From Bifidobacterium pullorum subsp. saeculare (GTDB lineage: Bacteria; Actinomycetota; Actinomycetes; Actinomycetales; Bifidobacteriaceae), in NCBI RefSeq assembly GCF_016899725.1, contig NZ_JACLYU010000007.1, positions 1-64,000 of the forward strand: a stretch of 64,000 bases of DNA, in the 5' to 3' direction. The notes under the pieces were generated by a model that was not told where the DNA came from, did no database searches, and worked only from the letters and a program-made list of their open reading frames with translations. Numbering within the stretch: position 1 is the first letter of the stretch; the number at the start of each line of letters is the position of its first letter. Made by a program: the position numbers and the translations under genes. This document shows, in pieces, positions 30,973 to 40,653 of this stretch.

Positions 30973-33900
30973 GCGGATTCACCCCCAGTGAGGAACAGCG
31001 CCAGGTCATCGACGCGCCCGACGGCAGCGATGTGCTCGTCGTGGCCGGTGCCGGATCGGGCAAGACCTTCACGATGACGCGCCGCATCATCGCCCTCATC
31101 GAGCGTGGCGTGGCCCCCGAACGCATCCTCGGCCTCACCTTCACCCGCAAGGCCGCCGGCGAACTCCTCGAACGCGTGTCCGCGGCCGTGGCCGCGCAGC
31201 GCGGCGGCGACGCCCGCTCCTCGGAACGCACGTTCCTCAAGCCCGCGGTCTACACCTATGACGCGTTCTTCCAGTCGATCGTGCGCCAATACGGCCTGCT
31301 CGTCGGCTTCGACCAGAACACGCAGCCGCTGAGCGAAGCCGGGGCCATGCAACTCGTCGTCACCGTCCTCGACGAGCATATGGACGAGCTACGCGGCCAG
31401 GACCTGGGATCGTTCTCCGAGCTCGCCAAACAGGTGCTCGCCCTATCGAATGCCATCGGCAGCGCGATGATCGGCACGCCTCCCTCAGCGGCCGGCTCCG
31501 GCACCATGGGCGGTGTGTGCGACGACTACGGCACCGCCATCGCGAGGGTGCGGGCCTGGGACACCGCCTTCGCCGGCCGTGTGCGCGCCATTCTCGGCGA
31601 CGATCCACTGCCGGACAAGATCGGCAAGCTCCGGTTCCCCCGCCGCGCCGCCCGCGACAGCGACGACCGCTACGCACAGAAGCTGGCGGCGTTCGAGAGC
31701 CAATGCCACGAGCTGTGCCGGGTGCAGTGCGCGGGCCTGCTGGATGCCACCGTCAGACGCGAGACGCTGCTTGGCCTCGTCGAGGCATACGCGGCGGAGA
31801 AACGCCGCCTCAACATGGCCGAGTTCAGCGACTTCACCATCGCCGCCTACCAGCTGGTGGAGCGCTTCCCCTCGATCGGACGCCGCTACCGGCGACGCTT
31901 CAGCCATGTGCTGCTCGACGAGTACCAGGACACCTCCACCACGCAGGCGAACCTCATCGTCAGACTGTTTCACGGCGCCCAGGCGGGGGAGGGGAACACG
32001 GCGGTGACCGCGGTGGGAGACCCCTTCCAGTCGATCTACGCATGGCGCGGCGCCAGCCCCGGCGCGTTCCGCATGTTCCAATGCGACTTCGGCATGCCGC
32101 CGGAGGAACGTCCCAAGGCGCTGAGCGTTACCCGCCGCAATCCGCGCATCGTGCTCGAGGCGGCTAACGACCTGACGCTGCCGCTGCGCCGGTCCGAGCG
32201 CCGCGCCGGCAGCTCGCTGATGCGCGAGGTGGATGTGCCCGCGCTGAGCACGCTGCCCGGCACCGAGGACGGCACGCTCGGCGTGCTCGGCTACGCCACG
32301 CTCGGCCAGGAGGCCGATGCCGTGGCGCGGTTCTGCCGCCACGCCGTCGAACGCCACACCAGCGTCGACCCCGCCACCGGCGAGATGCGCCGCGGCCACG
32401 CTGCCGTGCTGTTCCGGGTCAAGAACACCATTGCCGTGTTCCAGGAGGCGCTGGAACGGGCCGGGCTGACGACCTTCACGGTCGGATACTCAGCGCTGGT
32501 GGAACGCCCCGAGGTGCGTGACACACTCGCCTTGCTCCGCGTCGTCTCCGATCACACCGACGCCGGCTCCCTGATGCGTCTGCTGGCCACGCCGCGCTTC
32601 GGCATGTCCGCCGCCGATCTCAAGGCGTTGGCCGGCGCCGCCGAACGGGCGAACACGGAGGCACGCTTCCGCGCCTTGGCCGAGGCGGGCGTGGTGCCCG
32701 CCGACCTGCCGCGGGACCGGTGGGCCCAGGCCGTGGTCGAGCATCGCGACCAGGTCGCCAACATCGTGTTCCTACCGGACATCCTGCTGCGCGGGGACCT
32801 TGGCCTGCAAGCCGCCGCGGACGGGAACGGGCCGGACGGGAACAGACCGGATGGGAACGGGCCGGACCGCGTGGCCGGCAAGCCACCGGCGGCGATGGCG
32901 GGACTGTCCGCCCAGGGGCTGGCGGCGGTCCGCCGCGCCGGACGGGTGCTGCGTGAGACTCAGGCCGCGGCGGGCCGGCCTCTCGCCGACGTGGTGCGCG
33001 CCGCCGTGCGGGCGCTTGACCTGGATGTGGACCTGGTGGTCGCCCAGGCCATGCGTGACCCCTCACACACCGTGCGTCCCACCGTCGCGCGCATGCCATT
33101 GGACACGCTCATCGACCTGGTGGACGCCTATGTCAGCGAGCTCGCCGCCGGCCGCACCCCCACCCTGCGCGGGTTCATGGCGTGGGTGGACAATCTGCGC
33201 GACATCGAGGACGAGGCCGCCGCCATGCACGACGAACGTGCCGACGTGGAGCTCATGACCGTGCATCAAGCGAAGGGCCTCGAATGGGACGCCGTGGCCA
33301 TCATCGGCATGGCCGACCGCGTCTTCCCTTCCTCCGGCAAGGACAGCCAACTGAAAGTCATCCTCGACGACCGGCATCCGGGCGGCACCGAGGGCGGCGC
33401 CTGGACAGCCCCCGAATACCACGAGACCGCGCATACCTGGCTGTCCGACCCCACCGCCGTGCCCGCGCCGGTGCGCGTCGACGCCGGCATCCTGCCGCGC
33501 TTCCCCCGCGGCATGGCCGTGGATGGCGATCCGATCGAAGCCCTCGCCAGCCTCACCGACGCCGAAACCCTGGACGACGAGGTGTTCGGCTCCCTGCGGG
33601 GGCTGGGCGAGGACGCCGGCGACCCCGACGCCCTGCCCCTGACCCAGGAAGAGGAATACGGCCGCCGTCTGCACGCCGACGAACGCCGTCTCGCCTATGT
33701 GGCGCTGACCCGCGCCCGTCACGACGCCCTGCTCACTTACAGCGTCCACGCCGAACCCAGCCGCGATCCGGGGGCGGTGCCCGAGGGAATCAACGGCAGG
33801 AAACCCTCCCCGTTCTGGCTGGAGGTGCATGACGCGCTGCGCGCCCGCCCCGACGCGGTCGGACGCCCCTCGAACCTCGACGCCGGCACGCTGGCGCGCA

Positions 33901-35120
33901 TCGCCGACGGCTGCGACGACGGCACATTGCCGCCGCTGCCTCAAGGATTTTTCGCCGGCGATTACGCCCAGGACTACGAGGACGCCGTGGTCGGCCAGGC
34001 CTGGCTCGACCCGATTCCCCCCGCGGCGGACGGCACGGCCCTGCCCTGGCCCTCCGGATTGAGCGAGGAGACCGCCAGCCGTCTCAAGGCCGGAGCCGAC
34101 GCCGTGCGCCATGCGCTGGAGGCGGACCCGGGCGCGGCCGCGGATGTGGACGGGGAAGCAGGCCAGGGGAGCGGGCCGCTGCCCGCGGAGCATTCCCTGC
34201 TGGCCCGCGCGCGTCTGCTCGCGGCCGACCAGGACCTCATGGCAGGAACCCTGTCCGGCGCCGACCTCGACCGTGCCATCAAGGCGAAGGCCCGCCGCAT
34301 CCTCGCCCAGGGCCGGCAGAGCGTCACCGCCCTGCAAGCCACGGCCGGCGGCATGGACGAACGCCAGGAACGCGAGCATTGGCGTGGCATCGTACGCCCC
34401 ATCCCCACCGCGCCCTCGCCGGCCGCCGCGGACGGCACCTGCTTCCACGCCTGGGCCGAGCGCTTCGTCAACGCCTGGAACCCCGGCGTTGACGCGAACA
34501 CGGCCATGGCCATGGCGGAGGACGGAGCCTCGCTCTCCGACGGCGCGTATGCCGGGCAGGCCGGGCCCAGCCGCGAGGCGATGCTCGAGGACCTGCGCCG
34601 CTGGGAGACGGCCGTCGCCCGGCCGGAGCGCCGCGCGGCCCAGTCGGAGCATCGTGGCGCGGGACCGGATGCCGGCATCCCTTCGGCCGACGTGCTGACC
34701 TGGGCGCGGCGCCTGTCCGACTCCCCCTGGGCCAGACGTGTGCCGGCCTGGGCGGAACGGCAGATCGTCATCGCCGTCCCCGACCTCGGCGGCGCCATCG
34801 TCAACGGCAAGCTCGACGCGGTGTTCCTCGGCGGCCTCGACCCACGTGACGCTTCGAAACGGTACACGGTGGTCGACTGGAAAACCGGCCGCAGACCGCG
34901 CAAACCGCGGGACGTGCAGGACAAGCTCGTGCAGCTCGACCTGTACCGGCTGCTGCTCGCCACGGTGGAGGGCGTGCCGCTGGAGGCCATCGACGCCACC
35001 CTTTACTATCTGAGTGAGCCCGACGAACGCGACCGCGAGTTGCACGCCGGGATGAAAACAGAACAGGAGATCCTGGCCGAGCTGCGCTCGGGCATCCCCG
35101 AACAAACCGACGACGACTGA
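30969..35120 (+). CDS. adnB: UvrD-like helicase with C-terminal PD-(D/E)XK nuclease (AdnB-like)
   Basis: A 1383-residue partner of the preceding helicase-nuclease and the better-preserved motor: Walker A AGAGSGKT (26-33), motif Ia LTFTRKAAGEL, Walker B LLDEYQD (near residue 315), VGDPFQSIYAWRGA, and VELMTVHQAKGLEWD (motif V). The nuclease domain near residue 1300 has GKLDAVF, VVDWKTGRRP and QLDLYR. In AdnAB the B subunit is the dominant motor. The ATG at 30969 overlaps the previous stop, so the start is fixed despite a much longer open frame upstream. Expected role: DNA-end resection in homologous recombination. Confidence 0.85.
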   Translation: MSGFTPSEEQRQVIDAPDGSDVLVVAGAGSGKTFTMTRRIIALIERGVAPERILGLTFTRKAAGELLERVSAAVAAQRGGDARSSERTFLKPAVYTYDAFFQSIVRQYGLLVGFDQNTQPLSEAGAMQLVVTVLDEHMDELRGQDLGSFSELAKQVLALSNAIGSAMIGTPPSAAGSGTMGGVCDDYGTAIARVRAWDTAFAGRVRAILGDDPLPDKIGKLRFPRRAARDSDDRYAQKLAAFESQCHELCRVQCAGLLDATVRRETLLGLVEAYAAEKRRLNMAEFSDFTIAAYQLVERFPSIGRRYRRRFSHVLLDEYQDTSTTQANLIVRLFHGAQAGEGNTAVTAVGDPFQSIYAWRGASPGAFRMFQCDFGMPPEERPKALSVTRRNPRIVLEAANDLTLPLRRSERRAGSSLMREVDVPALSTLPGTEDGTLGVLGYATLGQEADAVARFCRHAVERHTSVDPATGEMRRGHAAVLFRVKNTIAVFQEALERAGLTTFTVGYSALVERPEVRDTLALLRVVSDHTDAGSLMRLLATPRFGMSAADLKALAGAAERANTEARFRALAEAGVVPADLPRDRWAQAVVEHRDQVANIVFLPDILLRGDLGLQAAADGNGPDGNRPDGNGPDRVAGKPPAAMAGLSAQGLAAVRRAGRVLRETQAAAGRPLADVVRAAVRALDLDVDLVVAQAMRDPSHTVRPTVARMPLDTLIDLVDAYVSELAAGRTPTLRGFMAWVDNLRDIEDEAAAMHDERADVELMTVHQAKGLEWDAVAIIGMADRVFPSSGKDSQLKVILDDRHPGGTEGGAWTAPEYHETAHTWLSDPTAVPAPVRVDAGILPRFPRGMAVDGDPIEALASLTDAETLDDEVFGSLRGLGEDAGDPDALPLTQEEEYGRRLHADERRLAYVALTRARHDALLTYSVHAEPSRDPGAVPEGINGRKPSPFWLEVHDALRARPDAVGRPSNLDAGTLARIADGCDDGTLPPLPQGFFAGDYAQDYEDAVVGQAWLDPIPPAADGTALPWPSGLSEETASRLKAGADAVRHALEADPGAAADVDGEAGQGSGPLPAEHSLLARARLLAADQDLMAGTLSGADLDRAIKAKARRILAQGRQSVTALQATAGGMDERQEREHWRGIVRPIPTAPSPAAADGTCFHAWAERFVNAWNPGVDANTAMAMAEDGASLSDGAYAGQAGPSREAMLEDLRRWETAVARPERRAAQSEHRGAGPDAGIPSADVLTWARRLSDSPWARRVPAWAERQIVIAVPDLGGAIVNGKLDAVFLGGLDPRDASKRYTVVDWKTGRRPRKPRDVQDKLVQLDLYRLLLATVEGVPLEAIDATLYYLSEPDERDRELHAGMKTEQEILAELRSGIPEQTDDD

Positions 35121-35297
35121 GCCGCGCCGGACCGCCGCACCGCCATGGGCGCGGCAGGGCGGCAGGGCGTGGAACCGCGGCCGGAACGCACCGCGGGCGG
35201 GCTGGCGCCGGAGGGGACCCGCCCAAGGCGGCCGGTGCATGCGTGGGCGGGCACACATGCGTCAAAGGACGTTGCTTGACGGCATGTTGGAGGATTG

Positions 35298-35963
35298 ATG
35301 GTCAACTACCGACCCATGCGCTGGACCGACGTCGACGCGATCTGCGAGGAATTCGACCGCACCTGGGGCCAATGCAGCCCTGCGTGCGCCGACCCGGATG
35401 CTTCGATGCTGCTGTCGCGCCATTTCACCCTGCACTACCTGGAGCCCGCCACGCGCGGCGAGATCGCCGAGGCCGACGACGGCACCTTCCTCGGCGTCAC
35501 GCTTTCCCGCGTCGACGGCCAGCCCGTGCTGTTCCCCGGCACCACGGGCGAGCTCGCCCGCGTCAATACCGCGCTCGCCGCCACCGGACTCGGCGCCGCC
35601 GTGCTTAGGGACACCGAGCATTGGCACCAGGTCGAGATCGAGCTGGAGGACGCCATCGGCATCAACGGCCGCACCCAGGGCGAGGTCGAGCTGTTCCTCG
35701 TCTCCGCGGCCGCTCGCGGCCATGGCGTGGGCGGCACGCTGTGGCGCAACCAGATGGCGTATTTCGCCGGCCACGGCGTGGACCGCTACTACCTGCACAC
35801 CGACTCCAGCTGTGACATCGGCTTCTACGAGCACCAGGGCCTCGACCGCGAGGCCGAGCGCTTCGCGAAGGACCACCCCGAGGACGCCCCCGACGGCGGC
35901 GAGAGCACAATGGATGACATTTTCATTTACGCCGGCTCCCCGGTGCGGGCGGTGGCCGAGTGA
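35298..35963 (+). CDS. GNAT-family N-acetyltransferase
   Basis: A 221-residue protein with a GNAT acetyl-CoA-binding domain in its second half: motif A is LFLVSAAARGHGVGGTLW, followed by the typical YYLHTDSSCDIGFYEHQG strand-helix segment. The first 110 residues form an extra domain with no clear match. The substrate is unknown. The ATG at 35298 follows TTGGAGGA with 5-nt spacing; a TTG three bases upstream is possible. The stop overlaps the start of the MFS gene (GTGA), so the two are co-translated. Confidence 0.85.
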   Translation: MVNYRPMRWTDVDAICEEFDRTWGQCSPACADPDASMLLSRHFTLHYLEPATRGEIAEADDGTFLGVTLSRVDGQPVLFPGTTGELARVNTALAATGLGAAVLRDTEHWHQVEIELEDAIGINGRTQGEVELFLVSAAARGHGVGGTLWRNQMAYFAGHGVDRYYLHTDSSCDIGFYEHQGLDREAERFAKDHPEDAPDGGESTMDDIFIYAGSPVRAVAE

Positions 35964-37315
35964 CCGCACCCCGCCGCCGCGACGACCGCGCCGGCCATGT
36001 CTCACGGTACGGCCGCCTGTTCGCCATCCCGGGGACCAAGGCGTTCTGCGTTGCCGGCGCCGTGGCCCGCCTGCCGATTTCGATGATGAGCCTGGGCATC
36101 GTGCTCGCGCTCAACCACCTGTACGACAACTGGACGATCGCCGGCACGATGAGCACCGCCTATGTGCTCGCCTTGTCCTGTGTGACCCCGCTGTACGCGC
36201 GCCTGTTCGACCGCCTCGGCCAGGCGCGCGTGGGCCGCGTCGCCCTGGCCGTCCAGGTCGTGGCGATGCTCGCCTTCGCCTGCGGCGCGCTGGTGCGGGT
36301 GCCGATTCCCGCGCTGTTCGCGCTGGCCATACTCATGGGCCTGACCCAGTTCTCCTTCGGCGCGCTGGTGCGCACCCGCTGGGCCTACGCGCTGCGCGGC
36401 GAACGGGACGGCGAGGCGCTGCTCAACACCGCCTACGCGATGGAGGCCGCCATCGACGAGGTCGTGTTCATCCTCGGCCCCATCCTCGCCGCATGGCTCG
36501 CCACCTCCGTGCACCCGGTTTCCCAGCTGTTCGTGCCCACCGCGGCCTGCGGTATCGGCGGCGCCGTGTTCTTCTCGCTGCGCTCCACGCAGCCGCCCGT
36601 CGTTGTCCAATCCGTCGAGGTCGCCCCGGCGGCCGGCGGAACCCGCGCCACCGTGCGCGCCGGCGACGGCACCGTGCGTGCCCCGGAGGGGGCGAAGGCC
36701 GACGAACTCGCCCTCGCCCAGCTCCGGCGCCCCGGCGGCAGGCCGCGCAGCGCCCTGCTCTACGCCGGCGTCGTCCCGCTGCTCGCCGTGTTCGTCGTGT
36801 TCAACATGAGCTTCACATCCTTCGACGTGTCCATCACCGCCATGATGAAGGCGATGGGACTGGAGCCGTTTCTCGGCCTGCAGCTGGCGATGCTCGCGGT
36901 CGGCTCCTGCATCGGCGCCGTCGTGTTCGGCTCCCGTCGCCCCGCCGGCTCCCATTGGCGGCATATGGTCGTCTTCCTGGTGCTTCTGGCCGTCGGCTAC
37001 GTCCTGTTCCGCGTCACGATGGACAATCTGCTCCTGCTCGGCGCGGTCGAGATCCTGGCCGGTCTGTGCGTCTCGCCGCTGTTCACCACCGGCAACCTCA
37101 TCGTCAGGCAGATCGTGCCCGCCGAAAGCCTGACCGAGGGCCTGAGCTGGGTGTCCACCGCCGGCACGGTCGGCACCTCGATCGGCTCGTCGCTCGCCGG
37201 CGTGGTGCTCGACGCCACCGGCCCGCACGTCGGCATGCTGCTGCCCGCCCTGACCACCGCCTGCGCGGTGCCGCTGGCCCTGCTCGGCTGGGGCCTCGCC
37301 CGGCGGCGGCGCTGA
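35960..37315 (+). CDS. MFS transporter
   Basis: A 451-residue major facilitator with about 12 hydrophobic helices split by a charged central loop of about 60 residues (around 210-265). The loop after helix 2 contains YARLFDRLGQARVGR, a version of the MFS A motif. It resembles drug/sugar exporter-type MFS proteins; the substrate cannot be told. The GTG start overlaps the GNAT stop. An exporter translated with an acetyltransferase suggests detoxification or metabolite export, but this is inference. Its last codons form the left arm of a terminator. Confidence 0.85.
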   Translation: MTAPRRRDDRAGHVSRYGRLFAIPGTKAFCVAGAVARLPISMMSLGIVLALNHLYDNWTIAGTMSTAYVLALSCVTPLYARLFDRLGQARVGRVALAVQVVAMLAFACGALVRVPIPALFALAILMGLTQFSFGALVRTRWAYALRGERDGEALLNTAYAMEAAIDEVVFILGPILAAWLATSVHPVSQLFVPTAACGIGGAVFFSLRSTQPPVVVQSVEVAPAAGGTRATVRAGDGTVRAPEGAKADELALAQLRRPGGRPRSALLYAGVVPLLAVFVVFNMSFTSFDVSITAMMKAMGLEPFLGLQLAMLAVGSCIGAVVFGSRRPAGSHWRHMVVFLVLLAVGYVLFRVTMDNLLLLGAVEILAGLCVSPLFTTGNLIVRQIVPAESLTEGLSWVSTAGTVGTSIGSSLAGVVLDATGPHVGMLLPALTTACAVPLALLGWGLARRRR

Positions 37316-37356
37316 GCGACGCGCCGGCACAGGCCCGCCGGGCGAGGCCCCAGCCG
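37285..37356 (+). terminator. Terminator whose left arm lies inside the MFS coding sequence
   Basis: A 22-bp perfect stem: 37285-37306 pairs with 37335-37356. The left arm encodes some of the last MFS codons (LGWGLARR region); the loop contains the stop codon. It separates the MFS gene from the accessory cluster. Confidence 0.75.
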
Positions 37357-37382
37357 GCGGGTCGCCGGCATGGTATGGGACG

Positions 37383-38648
37383 ATGGTGCGTATGGATGGC
37401 AGTGAAACAGGACTGTATCTGATGCATCTCATCGCCGGGGCGCTCGCCGGCCACGGCGGCGGCGACGGCCGGGACCTTGCCGCCGATGACTGGCATCGGG
37501 TCCACGCGTTGGCGTCACGCCATGCCGTGGAGGCAATCGCCTGGGCCGGCGTGACCGGAGAACCGGAGCTCGAGGCCCAGGTGCCGCAGGACCTGCGCGC
37601 GCGATGGGCGCGCGAGGCCGACGCCACACTCGTCCGCCAGCTCACCTTCGAGGCCGAGCGCGAGGAGATCGCGTCGCGGCTCGCCGAACACGGCATCTCC
37701 ACCGCGGCGTTGAAAGGCGCGGTGCTCGCGCGGCGGTACCCGGCGCCGGGGCTGCGCTCCATGGGAGACAACGACGTGCTGTTCGCTGTGCTGGAACGCC
37801 GCGCCGATGGCCGTTGGCAGCCGCAAGGCGCCGGGGATTCCCACGCGCACGCCATGGACAGGGCCTATGACGAGGCCGCCACGCATATCGACGCCGTCAT
37901 GGCGGACCTGGGGTACGAGCGCCGTCCCACCTCACCCATGGAAACCGACCTGCAATACCTGCGCGCGCCGTTCCACTTCGAGCTCCACCGCGACCTGCTG
38001 TCGCCGCGCAGCCCGGTCTACCCCTACCTCAAGGACCCCTGGCCGGCCATGGTGCCGGACGGCGATGTGCCCGGCACGTTCCACATGACTCTGGCGGACG
38101 AATACGTGTTCCACATCGTGCACATGCACAAGCATTTCACCTCGGCCGGCTGCGGCATACGGTTCCTCGTCGACGAAGCCGTGTACCTGCGTCTGTTCGC
38201 TGACCTGCCGGAGCGCCAGGCCGTGGCGGACCATATCCGGGAGCGTTTGGCGACGATGGGCCTGACCGGGTTCGAGGCCACCGTCCGAAGCCTGGCCACG
38301 GCGTTGCTGGGGGAGCGGGACGAGGGACGGGACGGCGCGCCGTTGCCCGACCGGGAACGGGAGATGTTCCTCACGCTGCTGCGCAGCGGCACCTTCGGCA
38401 CGCTGGAGCAGCAGGTGGCCAACGCCCGCCGTCGGACCGGCGGCACCGGTGCGCTCGGCACGCTGCGCTACGTGGCGTCCCGCCTCTACCCGGGGTCCAA
38501 GCAGATCCGCGCCGTGCATCCGCTGTTCGACCGCCATCCGTGGCTGCTGCCGTTGTTCCCGTTCATGCGGTTGGGCAGCGTGATCCGCAACCATCCGCGC
38601 AAACTTCTGGCGGAGCTGAGGCTTGTGTTCGGCCGCGGCCGCGGCTGA
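37383..38648 (+). CDS. Nucleotidyltransferase-family protein (PF14907 type)
   Basis: A 421-residue protein of the 'uncharacterised nucleotidyltransferase' family. The diagnostic stretch is ALKGAVLARRYPAPGLRSMG followed by DNDVLF, where the Asp residues stand for the metal-binding DxD. Downstream are HFELHRDLL and FHIVHMHKHF plus GIRFLVDEA. In paeninodin-type lasso-peptide clusters a relative of this family occurs next to an HPr-kinase-like enzyme and a PqqD protein, and similar genes lie downstream here. Role inferred: nucleotidylation or tailoring of a peptide or envelope substrate. An ATG at 37392 is an alternative start; neither has a clear ribosome-binding site. Confidence 0.72.
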   Translation: MVRMDGSETGLYLMHLIAGALAGHGGGDGRDLAADDWHRVHALASRHAVEAIAWAGVTGEPELEAQVPQDLRARWAREADATLVRQLTFEAEREEIASRLAEHGISTAALKGAVLARRYPAPGLRSMGDNDVLFAVLERRADGRWQPQGAGDSHAHAMDRAYDEAATHIDAVMADLGYERRPTSPMETDLQYLRAPFHFELHRDLLSPRSPVYPYLKDPWPAMVPDGDVPGTFHMTLADEYVFHIVHMHKHFTSAGCGIRFLVDEAVYLRLFADLPERQAVADHIRERLATMGLTGFEATVRSLATALLGERDEGRDGAPLPDREREMFLTLLRSGTFGTLEQQVANARRRTGGTGALGTLRYVASRLYPGSKQIRAVHPLFDRHPWLLPLFPFMRLGSVIRNHPRKLLAELRLVFGRGRG

Positions 38649-38666
38649 GCGCCGCGGGCGCCCGGC

Positions 38667-38954
38667 CTACAGCAGGAACGACATCCACCAGGCGATGCAC
38701 AGCGCCACGCCGACGACCAGCGCCGCCGCCACGCCTATGGCGATGCCCACGCCCAGGCGTTCCCTGCGATGGCGCGCCTTGATCCGTGCGATATGCTCGT
38801 CGCTCATGCGGCGCCGAGCGACGCCACGGTGCACGGACACCGCGGGCACGGCCAGACCACGCGGGCGGATGTCGGGGATGCCGTAGGGATCGTCCGGTGA
38901 GGCGGACGGCTGTCCGTCGGCCTGCTGGGGGACGGCAGGGGCATCATCACGCAT
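38667..38954 (-). CDS. Small C-terminally anchored membrane protein
   Basis: A 95-residue protein with a Pro/Asp-rich cytoplasmic part and a single C-terminal transmembrane helix (about residues 70-94, IAIGVAAALVVGVALCIAWW). The ATG at 38954 is chosen because GAGGAG lies 7 nt upstream; a longer frame to 39053 lacks a ribosome-binding site. It is convergent with the nucleotidyltransferase gene and divergent from the LCP gene. Function unknown. Tail-anchored proteins of this size are often conserved in bifidobacteria. Confidence 0.65.
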   Translation of the reverse strand: MRDDAPAVPQQADGQPSASPDDPYGIPDIRPRGLAVPAVSVHRGVARRRMSDEHIARIKARHRRERLGVGIAIGVAAALVVGVALCIAWWMSFLL

Positions 38955-39052
38955 GGCTCGGCTCCTCGTGTGCGTCGCGGTCCGGCCCGGTTCGGCCGGC
39001 ATCCGTCCCATGGCTGCGTCATCCGGTGCTCCATGGTGGGATTTCGGATTCA

Positions 39053-39060
39053 ACTATAGT
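39053..39060. promoter_or_regulatory. Palindromic -10 shared by divergent genes
   Basis: ACTATAGT is self-complementary and gives TATAGT on both strands. It lies 94 nt before the LCP start and 99 nt before the start of the small membrane protein on the other strand. -35 boxes are weak on both sides. Confidence 0.4.
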
Positions 39061-39153
39061 CACAGCGACGGCGTGGAACGGCCCGGTCGGGGCAAGGCCA
39101 TTGCTAGGATGAGGGGACGAACGCGGCGGTACGGCGGAACGAGGCAGCACACC

Positions 39154-40323
39154 ATGGCAACGGCAGACAACGGGCGGAATGACATGCGGTCGGTGCTGCA
39201 CGGCATCTGGCATGAGGAGGATACGACCGACGACATCCGCGATCTCATGGACGCCGCCCCGCGCCCTCGCCGCCGCAGCAGCCGGCACCGCCGCCAGATG
39301 CGCCGCTTGGCGGTGGCATGCGTGGTGTCCTTGCTCTGCCTGCTGGTGATCGTGCCCACGTTGGCGGCCATGTGGTTCGTACGCTCTCTGGACACCTCCA
39401 TGCGGACCGACGGCGGGACCACCGCCGAACTGACGCCGGCCACCTCGCCCGATGGCACGTTCTACGCGCTGGTCCTGGGATCGGACAACCGCGGCAACGA
39501 GCGCTACGGCCGCGCGGACAGCATCATGCTGGTCCGTGTGGCGCCGCAGGACCGGCAGGTGGACGTCGTCTCGATTCCCCGCGACATGCAGGTGAGCATC
39601 GACGGTTCCGACCAGCCGCAGAAAATCAACGCCGCCTATGCGCAAGGCGGCGCCGCGCTCATGGTCGACACGGTCTCGCGGTTCGCGGGCGTGCCTATCT
39701 CGCATGTGGCGGAGGTCGGGTTCGACGGGCTCACCGGACTTGTGGACCGGTTGGGCGGCATCACCGTGGATGTGCCGCAATCGTTCTCCGGTGGCAACGG
39801 CGGCGTGGCCCTGCAGGCCGGGCGGCAGACCCTGAACGGCAAGCAGGCGCTGGGGTTCGTCCGCGAACGCTACCAGGTGCGGGGCGGCGACTTCTCCCGC
39901 GCACAGGCGCAGCGCATCGTCCTGACCGCGCTGGTTGGCAAGGCGTTCGAACAGCCAGTGAATGAACTGCCCGGGCTGATCCGTGATCTGGCGGCGAACC
40001 TGGTCACCGACATGACGGTGCAGGATATGGTCAAGCTCGGCCTGCGGTTCCGCGGCGGAGCCCCGCGCCTGACCACCGCCGGATGCCCCTCGTATTCGTT
40101 TAGCCAGGACGGCGTGAGCTACGTGGGCGTGGAATACGCCGAATGGCAGGATATGATGCGCCGTGTGGACGCGGGCATGGGCCCCAACGGCCAGGGGGAC
40201 ATTCCCTCCGAGCAACAGGACGACACCCTGCTGGGGGCGGCGTCGAACGCGATGTCGCCCAAGGACTACGCCGGACTGGTGGACCAGTCGCTGAACTCGG
40301 GCGACGTGCTCGGCGCACAGTGA
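39154..40323 (+). CDS. LytR-CpsA-Psr (LCP) family glycopolymer transferase
   Basis: A 389-residue single-pass membrane protein: a basic cytoplasmic head, a transmembrane helix at about residues 50-75, then an extracytoplasmic LCP domain. Conserved residues are visible in VLGSDNRGNERYGRADSIML (Arg and Asp that bind the pyrophosphate) and VVSIPRDMQV. It is predicted to move a lipid-linked wall polymer or capsule onto peptidoglycan. The ATG at 39154 is favoured; another Met lies 10 codons on, and an upstream frame to 38953 would overlap the divergent gene. It heads a run of genes reaching the HPr-kinase-like protein and fits an envelope-polysaccharide role. Confidence 0.88.
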   Translation: MATADNGRNDMRSVLHGIWHEEDTTDDIRDLMDAAPRPRRRSSRHRRQMRRLAVACVVSLLCLLVIVPTLAAMWFVRSLDTSMRTDGGTTAELTPATSPDGTFYALVLGSDNRGNERYGRADSIMLVRVAPQDRQVDVVSIPRDMQVSIDGSDQPQKINAAYAQGGAALMVDTVSRFAGVPISHVAEVGFDGLTGLVDRLGGITVDVPQSFSGGNGGVALQAGRQTLNGKQALGFVRERYQVRGGDFSRAQAQRIVLTALVGKAFEQPVNELPGLIRDLAANLVTDMTVQDMVKLGLRFRGGAPRLTTAGCPSYSFSQDGVSYVGVEYAEWQDMMRRVDAGMGPNGQGDIPSEQQDDTLLGAASNAMSPKDYAGLVDQSLNSGDVLGAQ

Positions 40324-40358
40324 GACCACGGTGGCGTAACGGCGTGAAAGGAACGGCC

Positions 40359-40652
40359 ATGATTAGGAACGCGGCAAACCCCCGGGGGCGCATCGCCCCG
40401 GGCTTCGTGATGCGCCAGGTCGCCGGGCAGACGGTGATCGTGGCCGCGGGGGAGGCTTCGCGCACCTTCCATGGCATGATCCGGGTCAATGGCAGCGGCA
40501 CCGTGATCTGGCAGGGGCTGATGGACGGTCTGGACGACGAGGCCATCGTGGACCGTCTGCTCGACCGGTACGAGGTGGACCGCGCCACGGCGCGCCGGGA
40601 TGTGGACGCCTTCGTGACCCAGGCCCGTGACCATGGGTTCCTCGCGGCGTGA
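40359..40652 (+). CDS. PqqD-family protein (RiPP recognition element)
   Basis: A 97-residue PqqD-like winged-helix protein. The strand pairs VMRQVAGQTVIV and FHGMIRVNGSGTVIWQGLMDG, then DDEAIVDRLLDRYEVDRATARRDV, match the family. Stand-alone PqqD proteins act as RiPP recognition elements that hold the leader of a precursor peptide for a modifying enzyme. GAAAGGA precedes the ATG. It lies 35 nt after the LCP gene and 1 nt before the ABC exporter gene. A plausible client is the 57-residue peptide at 44713. Confidence 0.85.
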   Translation: MIRNAANPRGRIAPGFVMRQVAGQTVIVAAGEASRTFHGMIRVNGSGTVIWQGLMDGLDDEAIVDRLLDRYEVDRATARRDVDAFVTQARDHGFLAA

Positions 40653-40653
40653 G

